64,000 nucleotides of DNA. Source: Rhizobiales bacterium NRL2. Its GTDB lineage: Bacteria > Pseudomonadota > Alphaproteobacteria > Minwuiales > Minwuiaceae. The position numbers and the translations under genes are program-made. Below the pieces are notes generated by a model. It worked only from the letters and a program-made list of their open reading frames with translations. It ran no database searches and was not told the DNA's origin. Within the stretch, counting starts at the first letter, position 1; every line of letters begins with the position of its first letter. Of this stretch, positions 45,141 to 55,114 are shown one piece after another. The stretch lies in the NCBI GenBank assembly GCA_001664005.1, contig CP016093.1:2749001-2813000 (forward strand), given 5' to 3'.

Positions 45141-46739
45141 CTAACCTTCTCCGCCCCGGGCGAGAGCGGGTATGCGGATCGTGAAGCGGGCGCCGCGGAT
45201 GCCGACCAGCAGGCCGTGCTTGCCGACCTCGCGGATGTTCTCCACCTCGATGGCGCCGCCATGAGCCTCGATGATCTGACGGCAGATGTTCAGCCCCAGA
45301 CCCGAATGGCTGCCGAAATCCTCGCCGCTGGGCCGTTCGGAGTAGAAGCGGTCGAAGATCTTGGCGCGCGCTTCCTCCGGCACGCCGGGGCCCTGGTCTT
45401 CCACGGACATGACCACGTCCGCCCGGTCCCGCTGCACCGTCACCAGTACGCGCCCGCCCTCCGGACTGAACGAGACCGCATTGTCGACGAGATTGCGCAG
45501 CACCTGGCCCAGCCGGTGTTCGGCGCCCAGCACCATCAGGCTGCGGTCCCGTTCGACCTCGATGTCGATGCGGATGTCGGGCCGGGGCGACTGCAGCACC
45601 TCCTGCAGGTCGACGACCATGCGCCCGATGTCGACGGGCTCGCGTTCGATGCGACCCATCTCCGCGTCGATGCGGCTGGCGTCGGAGATTTCGCTGATCA
45701 GCCGGTTCATCCGCGCCAGATCCTGCAGGATGATCCGGCTGAGCTGCTCGCGGTGCTCGGGCTTCTCCGCACGCTCGAGGGTCTCGACCGCGCTGCGCAG
45801 GCTGGTCAGCGGATTCTTCAGCTCGTGCGCCACATCGGCAGCGAAGGTCTCGATGGCGCCGACACGGGCGTTCAGCGCCGAGGTCATCTCCCTCAGTGAG
45901 ACCGAGAGATCGCCGATCTCGTCGTGCCGCTTCCTGAGGTCTGGAATATCGGCGGACTGACCCCCCTGGTTGCGGACCTTGTCGGCGGCCTGGGAGAGAC
46001 GCTGGACGGGGCGGATGATGGAGCGCGACAGGAAGACCGACAGCAGGAACGTGATCAGCGCGGCGACCGCGAAGACCGCCAGCGTGCCGACCTGCTCGCG
46101 GCGCACGGCGGCGTCGATCTCGGCGCTGTCGACGGTCAGCACCACGGCGCCCAGCACGCGCTTCAGCGCCTGCACCGGCACCGCCGTCCCGATGAGCAGC
46201 CGGCCGTCCGGCAGCGTCCACACCTGGCGCGCATCGCCGCCCTGCAAGGCTGTGCCGATGCCACGCCAGGTCCAGTCCGACGACAGGCTGACCTCGTCAT
46301 AGGCCGGATACTCACCCCGCCGGGGCAGCCAGCTCATCGCCCGGTCCCAGAGGTCGCGCGCCAGCGACAGCGGCCAGATCGGCCGGTCCGGATCGAACAG
46401 GCGGCGGGCCTCGACGTCCCGGTCGCTGGCCGGCAGGCGGCGGCTGTCGACCATCAGCCGGCCGTTCGAATCGAACAGCCGCGCGCGGGCGTTGGTCGTG
46501 ACCACGGCGCGGCGGAGGATATAGGGCGCGAGCGTCGCGTCGATGCGCAGATCCTCGATTGGCCCGGCCAGCGCCGCCTCGCCCAGCGCGCCCGCGATCA
46601 GGTGGGCTTCCTTCTCCAGCGCCTGCTGGCGCGCCTCAAGCAGGCCGGCGCGGTACTGGTCCAGGTAGAACCACGCGCCGACCAGCACCAGAAAGGCCGG
46701 CAGGTTGATGGTCAGGATTCGGCGTGCAAGGGGCGACAT
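45141..46739 (-). CDS. chvG: Sensor histidine kinase, ChvG/ExoS-like
   Basis: A 532-residue membrane kinase. Two membrane helices (about 8-28 and 248-270) enclose a periplasmic sensing region, followed by HAMP, the His box FAADVAHELKNPLTSLRSA, the N box DNAVSFSP and the G boxes DQGPGVPE and HSGLGLNICRQI. The arrangement and the ChvI-like partner make it a ChvG-type acid/envelope sensor. ATG at 46739 begins the first hydrophobic stretch; the open frame upstream runs into the regulator gene. The pckA/hprK/PTS genes that often flank this pair in Rhizobiales are absent. Confidence 0.9.
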   Translation of the reverse strand: MSPLARRILTINLPAFLVLVGAWFYLDQYRAGLLEARQQALEKEAHLIAGALGEAALAGPIEDLRIDATLAPYILRRAVVTTNARARLFDSNGRLMVDSRRLPASDRDVEARRLFDPDRPIWPLSLARDLWDRAMSWLPRRGEYPAYDEVSLSSDWTWRGIGTALQGGDARQVWTLPDGRLLIGTAVPVQALKRVLGAVVLTVDSAEIDAAVRREQVGTLAVFAVAALITFLLSVFLSRSIIRPVQRLSQAADKVRNQGGQSADIPDLRKRHDEIGDLSVSLREMTSALNARVGAIETFAADVAHELKNPLTSLRSAVETLERAEKPEHREQLSRIILQDLARMNRLISEISDASRIDAEMGRIEREPVDIGRMVVDLQEVLQSPRPDIRIDIEVERDRSLMVLGAEHRLGQVLRNLVDNAVSFSPEGGRVLVTVQRDRADVVMSVEDQGPGVPEEARAKIFDRFYSERPSGEDFGSHSGLGLNICRQIIEAHGGAIEVENIREVGKHGLLVGIRGARFTIRIPALARGGEG

Positions 46740-46750
46740 CGACGCCCGGT

Positions 46751-47446
46751 TCAGTTTTCGCGGAACCGGTAGCCCACGCCATAGAGCGTATCGATCGCGG
46801 TGAAGCCCTCGTCGACGGCCTTGAACTTCTTGCGCAGCCGCTTGATGTGGCTGTCGATGGTTCGGTCGTCGACGTAGACGTTCTCCTCGTAGGCGGCGTC
46901 CATCAACTGGTCGCGGGTCTTCACGTGGCCCGGCCGGACGGCGAGCGATTCGAGGATCAGGAACTCGGTCACGGTCAGCTTGATCTCGCGCCCGCGCCAT
47001 TCGCAGTGATGGCGGTTCGGATCCAGCATCAGGTCGCCGCGGATGATGATCTTCCGCTCCCCCTCGCCGCCGGCGCCGGCCGCTTCGCGGCGACGCAGCA
47101 CTGCGCGGATGCGTTCCACCAGCAGGCGCATGGAGAACGGCTTGGTGATGTAGTCGTCGGCGCCCATCTTCAGGCCGAGCACCTCGTCGACCTCATCGTC
47201 CTTCGAGGTGAGGAAGATCACCGGCACGTCGGAGTTTCGCCTCAGCTTGGTCAGCGCCTCCATGCCGTCCATGCGCGGCATCTTGATGTCGAGGACGACC
47301 AGGTCGGCGGGCTGGGTCTGCAGCCCCCTCAGGGCCTCGATCCCGTCGCCGAAGCTGCGTACGCGAAACCCTTCGCCCTCCAGGGCGATGGTCACCGATG
47401 TCCTGATGTTCTGATCGTCATCGACCAGTGCAATTGTCTCGCTCAC
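46751..47446 (-). CDS. chvI: Response regulator, ChvI-like (OmpR family)
   Basis: A 231-residue regulator. The receiver domain has the acidic pair DDD (9-11), phospho-acceptor in [12 protein letters not shown], the Thr/Ser in FLTSKDDE and Lys in ITKPFSM. The C-terminal winged helix ([52 protein letters not shown]) is the ChvI signature. The start is a GTG at 47446 preceded by AGGAGTGACGAGG. The kinase gene starts 11 bp downstream of its stop. ChvGI in relatives controls acid response and envelope/exopolysaccharide genes. Confidence 0.93.
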   Translation of the reverse strand: MSETIALVDDDQNIRTSVTIALEGEGFRVRSFGDGIEALRGLQTQPADLVVLDIKMPRMDGMEALTKLRRNSDVPVIFLTSKDDEVDEVLGLKMGADDYITKPFSMRLLVERIRAVLRRREAAGAGGEGERKIIIRGDLMLDPNRHHCEWRGREIKLTVTEFLILESLAVRPGHVKTRDQLMDAAYEENVYVDDRTIDSHIKRLRKKFKAVDEGFTAIDTLYGVGYRFREN

Positions 47447-47581
47447 CCCTCGTCACTCCTTGAACGACGTGTTGTTCCTGCAGGTATCCAGACACCTGAC
47501 TGGAACACAAGCGGGCCCGTCATTTGTCCAAGATGAGGCCGAATTGGGGCGGTTACAACGTCCGGCGCGCCGCCGAGCGAT

Positions 47582-48958
47582 TCAGGCGCGGCGCAACGGC
47601 CGGTGAGACATGCGCCGGAAGCGCCAGCCATTGACCGCCGTCGCGGCCACCACGCCGATATAGATTCCGCCCATCAGGCCGGCCGTCCCGAGTTCCAGAT
47701 GGAATGCCATGATCCAGGCGGCGGGGATCGCTAGCACCCAGAAGGACAGGATCTGCGCCATCATCGGGAACCAGACATCGCCCAGGGCGCGCAGCGCATT
47801 GATCAGTACCGCCTGGGAGCCGTCGAAGATCATCATGCTTCCCGCCACCGCCAGCGCCGGCAGGGCGAAGGCGACGACGCCGGCGTCGGCGGTGTAGACC
47901 GCGACCAGCGTCTCGGGGATGGCGAGGAAGCTGCCGCCCAGCACGGCCATCGCGGCGACGACGAGACCCAATCCGGCCGCGAGAGCGCTGCGCACGCCCT
48001 GCGGATCGGCGCGGCCCACGGCGTTGCCCACCCTGACGCCCGTCGCCGCGCCCAGCCCGATGGCCGACATGAACACCAGCGCCACCAGGTTATGGGCGAT
48101 CTGGTAGCCGGCAATGCCATCGCCGCCGAGAAAGCCGGCAAGCTGGATCATCGTGGTGAAGGCCGCGACCTCCACGAACATCGCCAGCCCCATGGGATAG
48201 CCCAGCCGCCGCATCCGTCGGCCGACCCGCGCCTCCGGCAGGCTCGCGCGCCGGATGCCGAAGCGGTCACGGTCGGGCAGCCACCAGATATAGGCCAGAA
48301 TGGCGAAGGCGGTCAGCCAGCGGGCGATCGTCGTGGCCAGGGCCGCGCCCTCGGCGCCCATGCCGGAGAAGCCCAGATTGCCGTAGATCATCACCCAGTT
48401 GAGGCCGAAATTGACCACATTGGCCGCCATCATGATGATCATGCCCGGCAGCGGCCGGCTCAATCCCTCGAGGAAGAACGAACTGGCGACGAAGACCATC
48501 ACCGCCGGCAGGCCGTAGCCCAGCATGCGCATCACCTCGCCGCCGCCGCCGGCAAGTCGGGGGTCGTGTCCGACAGCGCCGAGGAGGAATTCCCCGAACT
48601 GGCAGATCAGAAGAAACGCCAGGCCGAGAACCGCGGCGTGAACGAGACCCGTGCGCCAGATCCCGCCGGTCCGCCCCGGTTCGCCGGCGCCGTCGGCCTG
48701 GGCGGTCAGGATCGAGACGCCGAGCAGAAAACCCAGGCCCAGCAGCGTCAGCGCGATGGTCGGCGAGAGTCCCATGCCGAACCAGGCCAGCTCGTCGCCG
48801 CCCGCCCGGCCGGTCATCGCCGTATCGACTGCCATCATGATGAGAACGCCCGAGCGGGCGACGATGACCGGTCCCGCGAGCTTCAGCGTCTGGCCGACAT
48901 GGCGTCCGAAACCGCCGCCGCCCGCCGGGACGGAGGCGGCCCCGGCGTCCGTGCTCAT
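47582..48958 (-). CDS. MATE family efflux transporter
   Basis: A 458-residue, twelve-helix multidrug/toxin exporter. The two MATE halves are evident, each with the characteristic GxVxARSG and FFLEGLSRPLPGMIIMMAANVVNFGLNW segments, and the second half begins near GYQIAHNLVALVFMSAIGLGAATGVRVGNAVGRADPQG. Its ATG overlaps the stop of an upstream ABC ATPase gene by 4 nt, an uncommon pairing. Substrate unknown. Confidence 0.9.
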   Translation of the reverse strand: MSTDAGAASVPAGGGGFGRHVGQTLKLAGPVIVARSGVLIMMAVDTAMTGRAGGDELAWFGMGLSPTIALTLLGLGFLLGVSILTAQADGAGEPGRTGGIWRTGLVHAAVLGLAFLLICQFGEFLLGAVGHDPRLAGGGGEVMRMLGYGLPAVMVFVASSFFLEGLSRPLPGMIIMMAANVVNFGLNWVMIYGNLGFSGMGAEGAALATTIARWLTAFAILAYIWWLPDRDRFGIRRASLPEARVGRRMRRLGYPMGLAMFVEVAAFTTMIQLAGFLGGDGIAGYQIAHNLVALVFMSAIGLGAATGVRVGNAVGRADPQGVRSALAAGLGLVVAAMAVLGGSFLAIPETLVAVYTADAGVVAFALPALAVAGSMMIFDGSQAVLINALRALGDVWFPMMAQILSFWVLAIPAAWIMAFHLELGTAGLMGGIYIGVVAATAVNGWRFRRMSHRPLRRA

Positions 48959-49908
48959 GCCGCTTCGTCGTTCTTGACCTGCCGCGTGATCGACAGGAAG
49001 ACATCCTCCAGATCGGCCTCGTGGGTGGTGACGTCCACGATCTGATAGCCCGCCGCCTGTACCGCCGCGAGCATGGCGCCGATGGAATCCTTCGAGGGCC
49101 GGTAGCTCAGGGAGATGTAGCCCACGTCATCGACTTCGGCGCCCATGCGCCTGAGTTCGGCCGGCAGTTCGCCCACCTCCCCCTCGACCCGGACCGCGAT
49201 GGTCTTGCGGTCCAGACGCCGGACGAGCTTTTCCTTGGGCTCGCTGACCACCACCTCGCCATTGTCGATGATGGCGATGGTGTCGCAGAGCTCCTCGGCC
49301 TCCTCGAGGTAATGCGTCGTCAGCACGATCGTGGTGCCATCCTGGTTGAGCCGGCGGATATAACCCCAGAGCTGCTGGCGCAGTTCCACGTCCACCCCGG
49401 CGGTGGGCTCGTCCAGCACCAGCACCGGCGGACGGTGGATCATCGCCTTGGCCACAAGCAGCCGCCGGCGCATGCCGCCCGAGAGCGTGCGCGAATAGAC
49501 GTCGGCCTTGTCGGCCAGCCCCATGGCGTCGAGGACCTCCATGGTCTGGCGCTCCTTCTTCGGCACGCCGTAGAGCCCGGCCTGGAATTCCACCACCTCA
49601 CGCGGGGTGAAGAACGCGTCCAGATTGAGTTCCTGCGGCACGACGCCGATGGCCGAGCGCGCCTTGCGGGTCGCGCGGTCGATGTCATGCCCCCAGATCG
49701 AGGCGGCGCCGCCGGACTTGATGACCAGTCCGGCCAGGATGTTGATGAAGGTGGACTTGCCCGCGCCATTCGGTCCCAGCAGGGCGAAGAACGAACCGCG
49801 CGGCACGGAAAGATCGACACCCTTGAGGGCTTCCTTGCCGGGCTCGCCCTTCGAGCCGCGATAGGTCTTGCGCAGCCCCTCGGCCAGGATGGCGTGATCG
49901 ATGCTCAT
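48955..49908 (-). CDS. ABC transporter ATP-binding protein (ABC-2/DRA type)
   Basis: A 317-residue ATPase. Motifs: Walker A LLGPNGAGKSTFIN, Q-loop VVPQELNLD, signature LSGGMRRRL, Walker B PPVLVLDEPTAGVD and H-loop LTTHY. The C-terminal 90 residues match the extension of DrrA-like exporters. The start at 49908 is chosen at MSIDHAILAEGLRK because the fold begins there. No ABC-2 permease gene is adjacent; the next gene downstream is a MATE protein whose ATG overlaps this stop codon. The permease may lie elsewhere. Confidence 0.9.
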   Translation of the reverse strand: MSIDHAILAEGLRKTYRGSKGEPGKEALKGVDLSVPRGSFFALLGPNGAGKSTFINILAGLVIKSGGAASIWGHDIDRATRKARSAIGVVPQELNLDAFFTPREVVEFQAGLYGVPKKERQTMEVLDAMGLADKADVYSRTLSGGMRRRLLVAKAMIHRPPVLVLDEPTAGVDVELRQQLWGYIRRLNQDGTTIVLTTHYLEEAEELCDTIAIIDNGEVVVSEPKEKLVRRLDRKTIAVRVEGEVGELPAELRRMGAEVDDVGYISLSYRPSKDSIGAMLAAVQAAGYQIVDVTTHEADLEDVFLSITRQVKNDEAA

Positions 49909-50105
49909 GGCGCTCCGGTCCGTTCGTTTCCCCAGGGTTCCGCGCACGGTTCTCCGCCGTCGCGCGGTCGGCATGGTTGCATATATGCAGAAGTCGGGGC
50001 GCGGACCATGCCCGATTTCCCCCGCCGCGATCAATCTGTTGAACCGCGGGGACGAGGTTGTATCATCGCGCCGCCTTGGACGAGACAAGTGTTGGGGGGA
50101 TGATC

Positions 50106-50285
50106 GTGGCTACGGCGGAAACCGTGAAGATCGACAAGCGCCGGGTCGCCTGCGACGGCGGCGGCGGCGCCCTGGGCCATCCGACCGTCTACCTGGAAAT
50201 GGGCCGCAACGACCGGATCGATTGCCCCTATTGCGGCAGGCATTTCGTCTATCAGGGCCCCGAGCGCAAGGAGCCCGGTTCCTGA
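50106..50285 (+). CDS. Zinc-finger protein of the zf-CHCC (NDUFS6-like) family
   Basis: A 59-residue protein with all four zinc ligands: Cys16, His25, Cys40 and Cys43 (ACDGGGGALGHP then DCPYCGRHFVY). Homologues are small alphaproteobacterial relatives of the mitochondrial complex I assembly subunit NDUFS6. A GTG start at 50106 is preferred since GGGGGG lies 6 bp before it; the ATG at 50100 would directly abut that stretch. It sits about 90 bp upstream of polA. Confidence 0.82.
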   Translation: MATAETVKIDKRRVACDGGGGALGHPTVYLEMGRNDRIDCPYCGRHFVYQGPERKEPGS

Positions 50286-50374
50286 AGGCCCGCCCGGGCC
50301 AGATCGACCCTGTCGCGTCCGCGCTCAACGGCTAGAATGCCGGCCCGAATGGATTCCCGAAGGACGGCGCGCTG

Positions 50375-53152
50375 ATGGCGGAGAACGGCAAGCATCTGGT
50401 CTATCTGATCGACGGCTCGGGCTACATCTTCCGCGCCTATCACGCCCTGCCGCCGCTGACTCGCCCCGACGGCACCAATGTCGGCGCGGTCTCGGGCTTC
50501 TGCAACATGCTCTACAAGCTGCTGGACGAGACGCTGCAGTCCGGCAAGGCGACCCACTTCGCCGTCATCTTCGACCATTCCTCCAAGAGTTTCCGCAATG
50601 AGATCTACGGCGACTACAAGGCCAACCGGCCGCCGCCGCCCGAGGACCTGGTGCCGCAGTTTCCGCTGTTCCGCGACGCCGTGCGCGCCTTCGGCCTGCC
50701 CTGCATCGAGATGGAAGGCTACGAAGCCGACGACCTGATCGCGACCTATGCCGAACAGGCGAAGGCCGACGGCCATGACGTGGTCATCGTTTCCTCCGAC
50801 AAGGACCTGATGCAGCTCGTCGACGGCGGCGTCACCATGCTCGACCCGATGAAGAACCGCCCCATCGGCCGCGCCGAGGTGCGCGAGAAGTTCTTCGTGG
50901 AGCCGGAACGGGTGATCGACGTCCAGGCGCTGGCCGGGGATTCAACCGACAACGTACCGGGCGTGCCGGGAATCGGCATCAAGACCGCTGCACAACTCAT
51001 TGAAGAATATGGCGATCTCGAGAATCTTCTCGCTCATGCCGAAGAGATCAAGCAGCCCAAGCGGCGTCAGAACCTGATCGAGCATGCCGACCTTGCGCGG
51101 GTCAGCATGGAACTGGTCCGCCTGAAGCGCGATGTCGAGGTCGAACACGACATTGACGGATTCATCATCGGGCCGCCCGATCCGGCGCCGCTGATCGGCT
51201 TCCTCGAGGAACAGAGCTTCCGCACCCTGACCAGCCGGGTCCGCGCGCGCTTCGGCGGCGAGGAGGGCCAGGCCCTGAACGAAGTCGCCGAAACGCCGCC
51301 GCCGGAAGACGCCGAATACGAACTGATCCAGGACATGGCGGCGCTGGAGAGGTGGATCGCGGAGATCCGCGAATGCGGTTTCGTCGCGGTGGACACGGAA
51401 ACGAACTCGCTCGACGCGGTCGCCGCCGACCTCGTCGGCATCTCGCTTTCCACCGCGCCGGGCCATGCCTGCTACATCCCGCTGCGCCACCGCGGCGCGG
51501 CGCCGGACGGCGAACTCGATCTGGGCGGCGGGAACACGGATGCGCCGAAGCAGATTCCGCTCGCGGACGCCATCGCGGCGCTGCGGCCCGTATTCGCCGA
51601 TCCGGGCATCCTCAAGATCGGGCAGAACATCAAGTACGACTGCACGGTGCTGCAGCGCGCCGGCGCGCCCGTGCACCCGATCGACGACACCATGCTGCTC
51701 AGTTTCGTGCTCGACGCCGGCGCCCATGGCCACGGCATGGACGAGCTTTCGCGGCTGCATCTGGACTACGCGCCGATCCCCTACAAGGAGGTCGCGGGCA
51801 CGGGCAAGGCGCAGATCACCTTCGATCACGTGCCGCTGGACAAGGCGCTCGACTACGCCGCCGAAGACGCCGACATCACCCTCCGGCTCTGGCGGGTGCT
51901 GAAGCCGCGCCTGGCGCAGGAGCACATGGCGACCGTCTACGAGACCATCGAACGCCCGCTCGTGCCGGTGATCGCGGCGATGGAGCAGGCCGGCATCAGG
52001 GTCGACGCGGATATCCTGCGCGAGCTGTCCAACGACTTCGAACTGCGCGCCGCCGAGATCGAAAGCGATATCCATGCGCTGGCCGGCGAGAACTTCAACA
52101 TCGGCAGCCCCAAGCAGCTCGGCGAGATCCTGTTCGACAAGATGAGCCTCGGCGGCGGCAGGAAGGGCAAGACCGGCGCCTATGCCACCGGCGCGGATAT
52201 CCTGGAAGACCTCGCGGCCCAGGGCCACGAACTGCCGCGGCGGGTGCTCGACTGGCGCCAGCTCACCAAGCTGAAGTCGACCTATACCGACGCCCTGCAG
52301 AAGGAAATCAATCCGGCCACCGGCCGGGTTCATACCGCCTATCACATGGCCGGGGCGTCGACCGGCCGCCTCGCCTCATCCGATCCGAACCTGCAGAACA
52401 TCCCGATCCGCACCGAGGAGGGCCGCAAGATCCGCCGCGCCTTCGTCGCCGAAAAGGGCTGCAAGCTGATCTCGGCCGACTACAGCCAGATCGAACTCAG
52501 GATCCTCGCCCACATCGCCGATATCGAGGCGCTGAAGGGCGCCTTCGCCGAGGGCGCGGACATTCACGCACTCACCGCCTCGGAGGTCTTCGGCGTGCCG
52601 CTGGCGGAGATGGACGGCGCCACGCGGCGCAAGGCCAAGGCGATCAACTTCGGCATCATCTACGGCATCTCCCCCTTCGGACTGGCGCGGCAGCTGCAGA
52701 TCCCGCAGGGCGAAGCGAAGAGTTTCATCGACGCCTATTTCGAGCGCTATCCCGGTGTGAAGGACTACATGGACCAGGCGCGGGAACAGGCGAAGGAACA
52801 TGGCTTCGTGGAGACGCTCTATGGCCGCCGCATCCACCTTGCCACGATACGCGACAAGAATCCGGCGCGGCGGAGCTTCGCCGAGCGCGCCGCCATCAAC
52901 GCGCCGATCCAGGGTTCGGCCGCCGACATCATCAAGCGCGCCATGATCCGCATTCCCGCCGCCCTCGACGGCGCCGGGCTGGCGGCGAAGATGCTGCTGC
53001 AGGTCCACGACGAACTGATCTTCGAAGCGCCCGAAGATCAGGTCGAAGCCACCATCGAGGCCGTGAAGACCACCATGGAGCGCGCGGCGCATCTCTCCGT
53101 CCCGCTCACGGTGGAGGCGGGCGTCGGGGATTCATGGGCCGACGCGCACTAG
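50375..53152 (+). CDS. polA: DNA polymerase I
   Basis: A 925-residue repair and Okazaki-fragment polymerase. Domains are the 5'-nuclease (1-290; LIDGSGYIFRAYHAL, EADDLIATYA, SSDKDLMQLV, GDSTDNVPGVPGIGIKTA), a 3'-5' exonuclease-like domain (about 305-510) with VAVDTETNSLDA retaining the DxE pair, and the polymerase with motif A DYSQIELRILAH, motif B RRKAKAINFGIIYGIS and motif C VHDELIFE. The start follows GAAGGACGGCGCGCTG. Length matches proteobacterial PolA, and the proofreading Asp/Glu are present, unlike many Gram-positive homologues. Confidence 0.97.
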   Translation: MAENGKHLVYLIDGSGYIFRAYHALPPLTRPDGTNVGAVSGFCNMLYKLLDETLQSGKATHFAVIFDHSSKSFRNEIYGDYKANRPPPPEDLVPQFPLFRDAVRAFGLPCIEMEGYEADDLIATYAEQAKADGHDVVIVSSDKDLMQLVDGGVTMLDPMKNRPIGRAEVREKFFVEPERVIDVQALAGDSTDNVPGVPGIGIKTAAQLIEEYGDLENLLAHAEEIKQPKRRQNLIEHADLARVSMELVRLKRDVEVEHDIDGFIIGPPDPAPLIGFLEEQSFRTLTSRVRARFGGEEGQALNEVAETPPPEDAEYELIQDMAALERWIAEIRECGFVAVDTETNSLDAVAADLVGISLSTAPGHACYIPLRHRGAAPDGELDLGGGNTDAPKQIPLADAIAALRPVFADPGILKIGQNIKYDCTVLQRAGAPVHPIDDTMLLSFVLDAGAHGHGMDELSRLHLDYAPIPYKEVAGTGKAQITFDHVPLDKALDYAAEDADITLRLWRVLKPRLAQEHMATVYETIERPLVPVIAAMEQAGIRVDADILRELSNDFELRAAEIESDIHALAGENFNIGSPKQLGEILFDKMSLGGGRKGKTGAYATGADILEDLAAQGHELPRRVLDWRQLTKLKSTYTDALQKEINPATGRVHTAYHMAGASTGRLASSDPNLQNIPIRTEEGRKIRRAFVAEKGCKLISADYSQIELRILAHIADIEALKGAFAEGADIHALTASEVFGVPLAEMDGATRRKAKAINFGIIYGISPFGLARQLQIPQGEAKSFIDAYFERYPGVKDYMDQAREQAKEHGFVETLYGRRIHLATIRDKNPARRSFAERAAINAPIQGSAADIIKRAMIRIPAALDGAGLAAKMLLQVHDELIFEAPEDQVEATIEAVKTTMERAAHLSVPLTVEAGVGDSWADAH

Positions 53153-53174
53153 GCGCATCGGCCCTTAGCGGAAA

Positions 53175-54068
53175 TCAGGCGCCGGCACGGGTGCGGATGA
53201 ACAGGCCCGCGCGGTCGATGGCCTCGCGGCCCTCCGACAGCATCGGCGCGAACAGGTGCCAGACGTGGATCATGCCGCCGGCTTCCTCCAGCGAGGACTG
53301 GACGCCGTCGGCCAGCGCCTTGCGGTGCAGTCTCCGCGCGTCATCGACCAGGGTTTCCCGCGTGCCGACCTGGATCAGCAGCGGCGGCAGCCCCTTGAGA
53401 TCCGCGTGGATCGGCGAGGCCAGCGGCTGACTCGCGTCGGCGCCGTTCAAATACATGCCGGCCATGCGGTCGAGGCCGGGTTTCTGAACCATCGGGTCGA
53501 TGTCGTGATTGGCGGCCATGCTCTCGCCGACGCCCTCCATGTCGACCCAGGGCGACATGGGCACGGCGCAGGCCGGCAGTTCCGCGCCCGCGTCCCGCAG
53601 CGCCAGCAGCAACGCCATGGTCAGGCCGCCGCCTGCCGAATCCCCCGCGATGGCGATGTCGCCCGCCTTCAGGCCCTGGCCCAGCATCCACTTGTAGGCC
53701 GCCACGGCATCGTCGACCGCCGCCGGGAACGGGTTCTCCGGCGCCAGGCGGTAGTCGATCAGCAGGATCCGCGCGTCCGCCGCCTTCGACAGGTTGTAGG
53801 CCAGCGTGCGATGGGTGTTGATGGAGCCGATGACATAACCGCCGCCGTGCAGGAACAGAACCGCCCTGTCCTGACTGGCGCCCGGCGCGGAAACCCACTC
53901 GCCCGGCACGCCGCCGGCGTCGACGGCCTCGATCTTGGCGTCGCCGGGCGTCGGCAGGAAGGTGGCGAGCTTCTCGAACCGCTCCCGCATCTCGGCCGGC
54001 GGCGGGTTCTCCGGCTGCGGGCGGCTGGTCAGCAGTTCGATGATGGAGTTCAGTTCCTGCACGGTCAT
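53175..54068 (-). CDS. Alpha/beta-hydrolase, HSL-like lipase/esterase
   Basis: A 297-residue hormone-sensitive-lipase-family hydrolase. It has HGGGYVIGSINTHR (oxyanion HGGG), the nucleophile elbow AIAGDSAGGGLTMAL (GDSAGG), the Asp in the LLIQVGTRETLVDDARRL region and His in GGMIHVWHLF. The ATG at 54068 follows CTGGGGAGGAACTCGACCA. It converges on polA and is divergent from the TVP38 gene. It should hydrolyse short or medium acyl esters. Confidence 0.88.
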   Translation of the reverse strand: MTVQELNSIIELLTSRPQPENPPPAEMRERFEKLATFLPTPGDAKIEAVDAGGVPGEWVSAPGASQDRAVLFLHGGGYVIGSINTHRTLAYNLSKAADARILLIDYRLAPENPFPAAVDDAVAAYKWMLGQGLKAGDIAIAGDSAGGGLTMALLLALRDAGAELPACAVPMSPWVDMEGVGESMAANHDIDPMVQKPGLDRMAGMYLNGADASQPLASPIHADLKGLPPLLIQVGTRETLVDDARRLHRKALADGVQSSLEEAGGMIHVWHLFAPMLSEGREAIDRAGLFIRTRAGA

Positions 54069-54283
54069 TGGTCGAGTTCCTCCCCAGGTTCGGACCGCGC
54101 GATCTTGACCCAGCCGCGGTCCGCGCTCAATCCCGCAGCGGCGCTCACCTGACCCTCGCGCAGCGTTGATCCGGCCGCAGCGGGCGCGACATTGCCGGCG
54201 ACGGGCTTCGTCGCCATTGTGAAGGCCATCCGAAGAACGGCGCAGCGCCGGCCCCTTCCCCATCGCCGGAGCGACAGCACTTC

Positions 54284-55027
54284 ATGACCGACAGCCACAG
54301 TGGCGAGAGCGCGAAACGGCCGGGAGTCCTGCGCCGCTTCGGGCCGTTGGCGCTGCTCGTCCTCGCCATCGCGGCGTTCTTCGCCTTCGGCCTGGACGAT
54401 TGGCTCAGTTTCCGCGCCATCAGGGACAACCGCGACGCCCTGCAGGCCTTCGTCGCCGAGCGGGAAGTCCTCGCCGTGATCACCTTCATTGCGCTCTACG
54501 CCACCGCGACTGCGCTGTCGGTGCCCGGCGCGACGGTGCTGACGGTCACCGGCGGATTCCTGTTCGGCAACATCTTCGGCACGGTCTGGGCCGTGATCGG
54601 CGCCACCATCGGCGCGACGCTGGTCTTTCTCGCCGCCCGCAGCGCCCTGGGCGACGCCCTGCGCCGCCGCGCCGGCGGCCGCGTGAAGCGGCTGGAGGAC
54701 GGCTTCCGCGAGAACGCCTTCAGTTACCTGCTGTTCCTGCGCCTGGTGCCGGTGTTCCCGTTCTTCGTCGTCAACCTGGCGCCGGCCTTCCTCGGCGTGC
54801 CCCTCAGGACCTATGTCGCGGCGACCTTCATCGGCATCATTCCCGGCGGCTTCGTCTATGCCCAGGTCGGCCACGGCCTGGACAGCATCTTCCGCGCCGG
54901 CGGCGAACCGGATCTCGGCGACATCTTCACCACCGACGTGATCCTGGCCTTTGCCGGTCTCGGCCTGCTGGCCCTGTTGCCTGTGGCGGTGCGCCGGTTC
55001 CGGGCCCGGAGCCGCGCGGAGCCCTGA
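54284..55027 (+). CDS. TVP38/TMEM64 family (SNARE-associated/DedA-like) membrane protein
   Basis: A 247-residue inner-membrane protein. The VTT-type core appears as GATVLTVTGGFLFGNIFGTVWAVIGATIGATLVFLAARSALGDALRRRAGGRVKRLEDGFRENAFSYLLFLRLVPVFPFFVVNLAPAFLGVPLRTYVAATFIGIIPGGFVYAQVG in short conserved blocks, including FLRLVPVFPFF and GIIPGGFVYA. Related proteins are linked to lipid scrambling or transport. It starts just upstream of the metY leader and is a separate gene. Confidence 0.87.
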   Translation: MTDSHSGESAKRPGVLRRFGPLALLVLAIAAFFAFGLDDWLSFRAIRDNRDALQAFVAEREVLAVITFIALYATATALSVPGATVLTVTGGFLFGNIFGTVWAVIGATIGATLVFLAARSALGDALRRRAGGRVKRLEDGFRENAFSYLLFLRLVPVFPFFVVNLAPAFLGVPLRTYVAATFIGIIPGGFVYAQVGHGLDSIFRAGGEPDLGDIFTTDVILAFAGLGLLALLPVAVRRFRARSRAEP

Positions 55028-55080
55028 CCGGATCATATTTTACGAAAAATGATTGTGAAAATACCTGATCAACACGCCGC

Positions 55081-55109
55081 TTGACAGCACGGCGCAGCCT
55101 TCATAGCGT
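55081..55109 (+). promoter_or_regulatory. metY: Candidate sigma-70-type promoter of the metY leader
   Basis: TTGACA (55081-55086) is a consensus -35 box. With 17-bp spacing the -10 region would be TAGCGT (55104-55109), a weaker match. A transcription start near 55115 would place the SAM-II aptamer at the very 5' end of the transcript. Confidence 0.5.
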
Positions 55110-55114
55110 CCCCT

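Noticed and set aside
53153-53174. Terminator between polA and the converging esterase gene
   Set aside because: The 22-bp gap contains no inverted repeat long enough for a stem.
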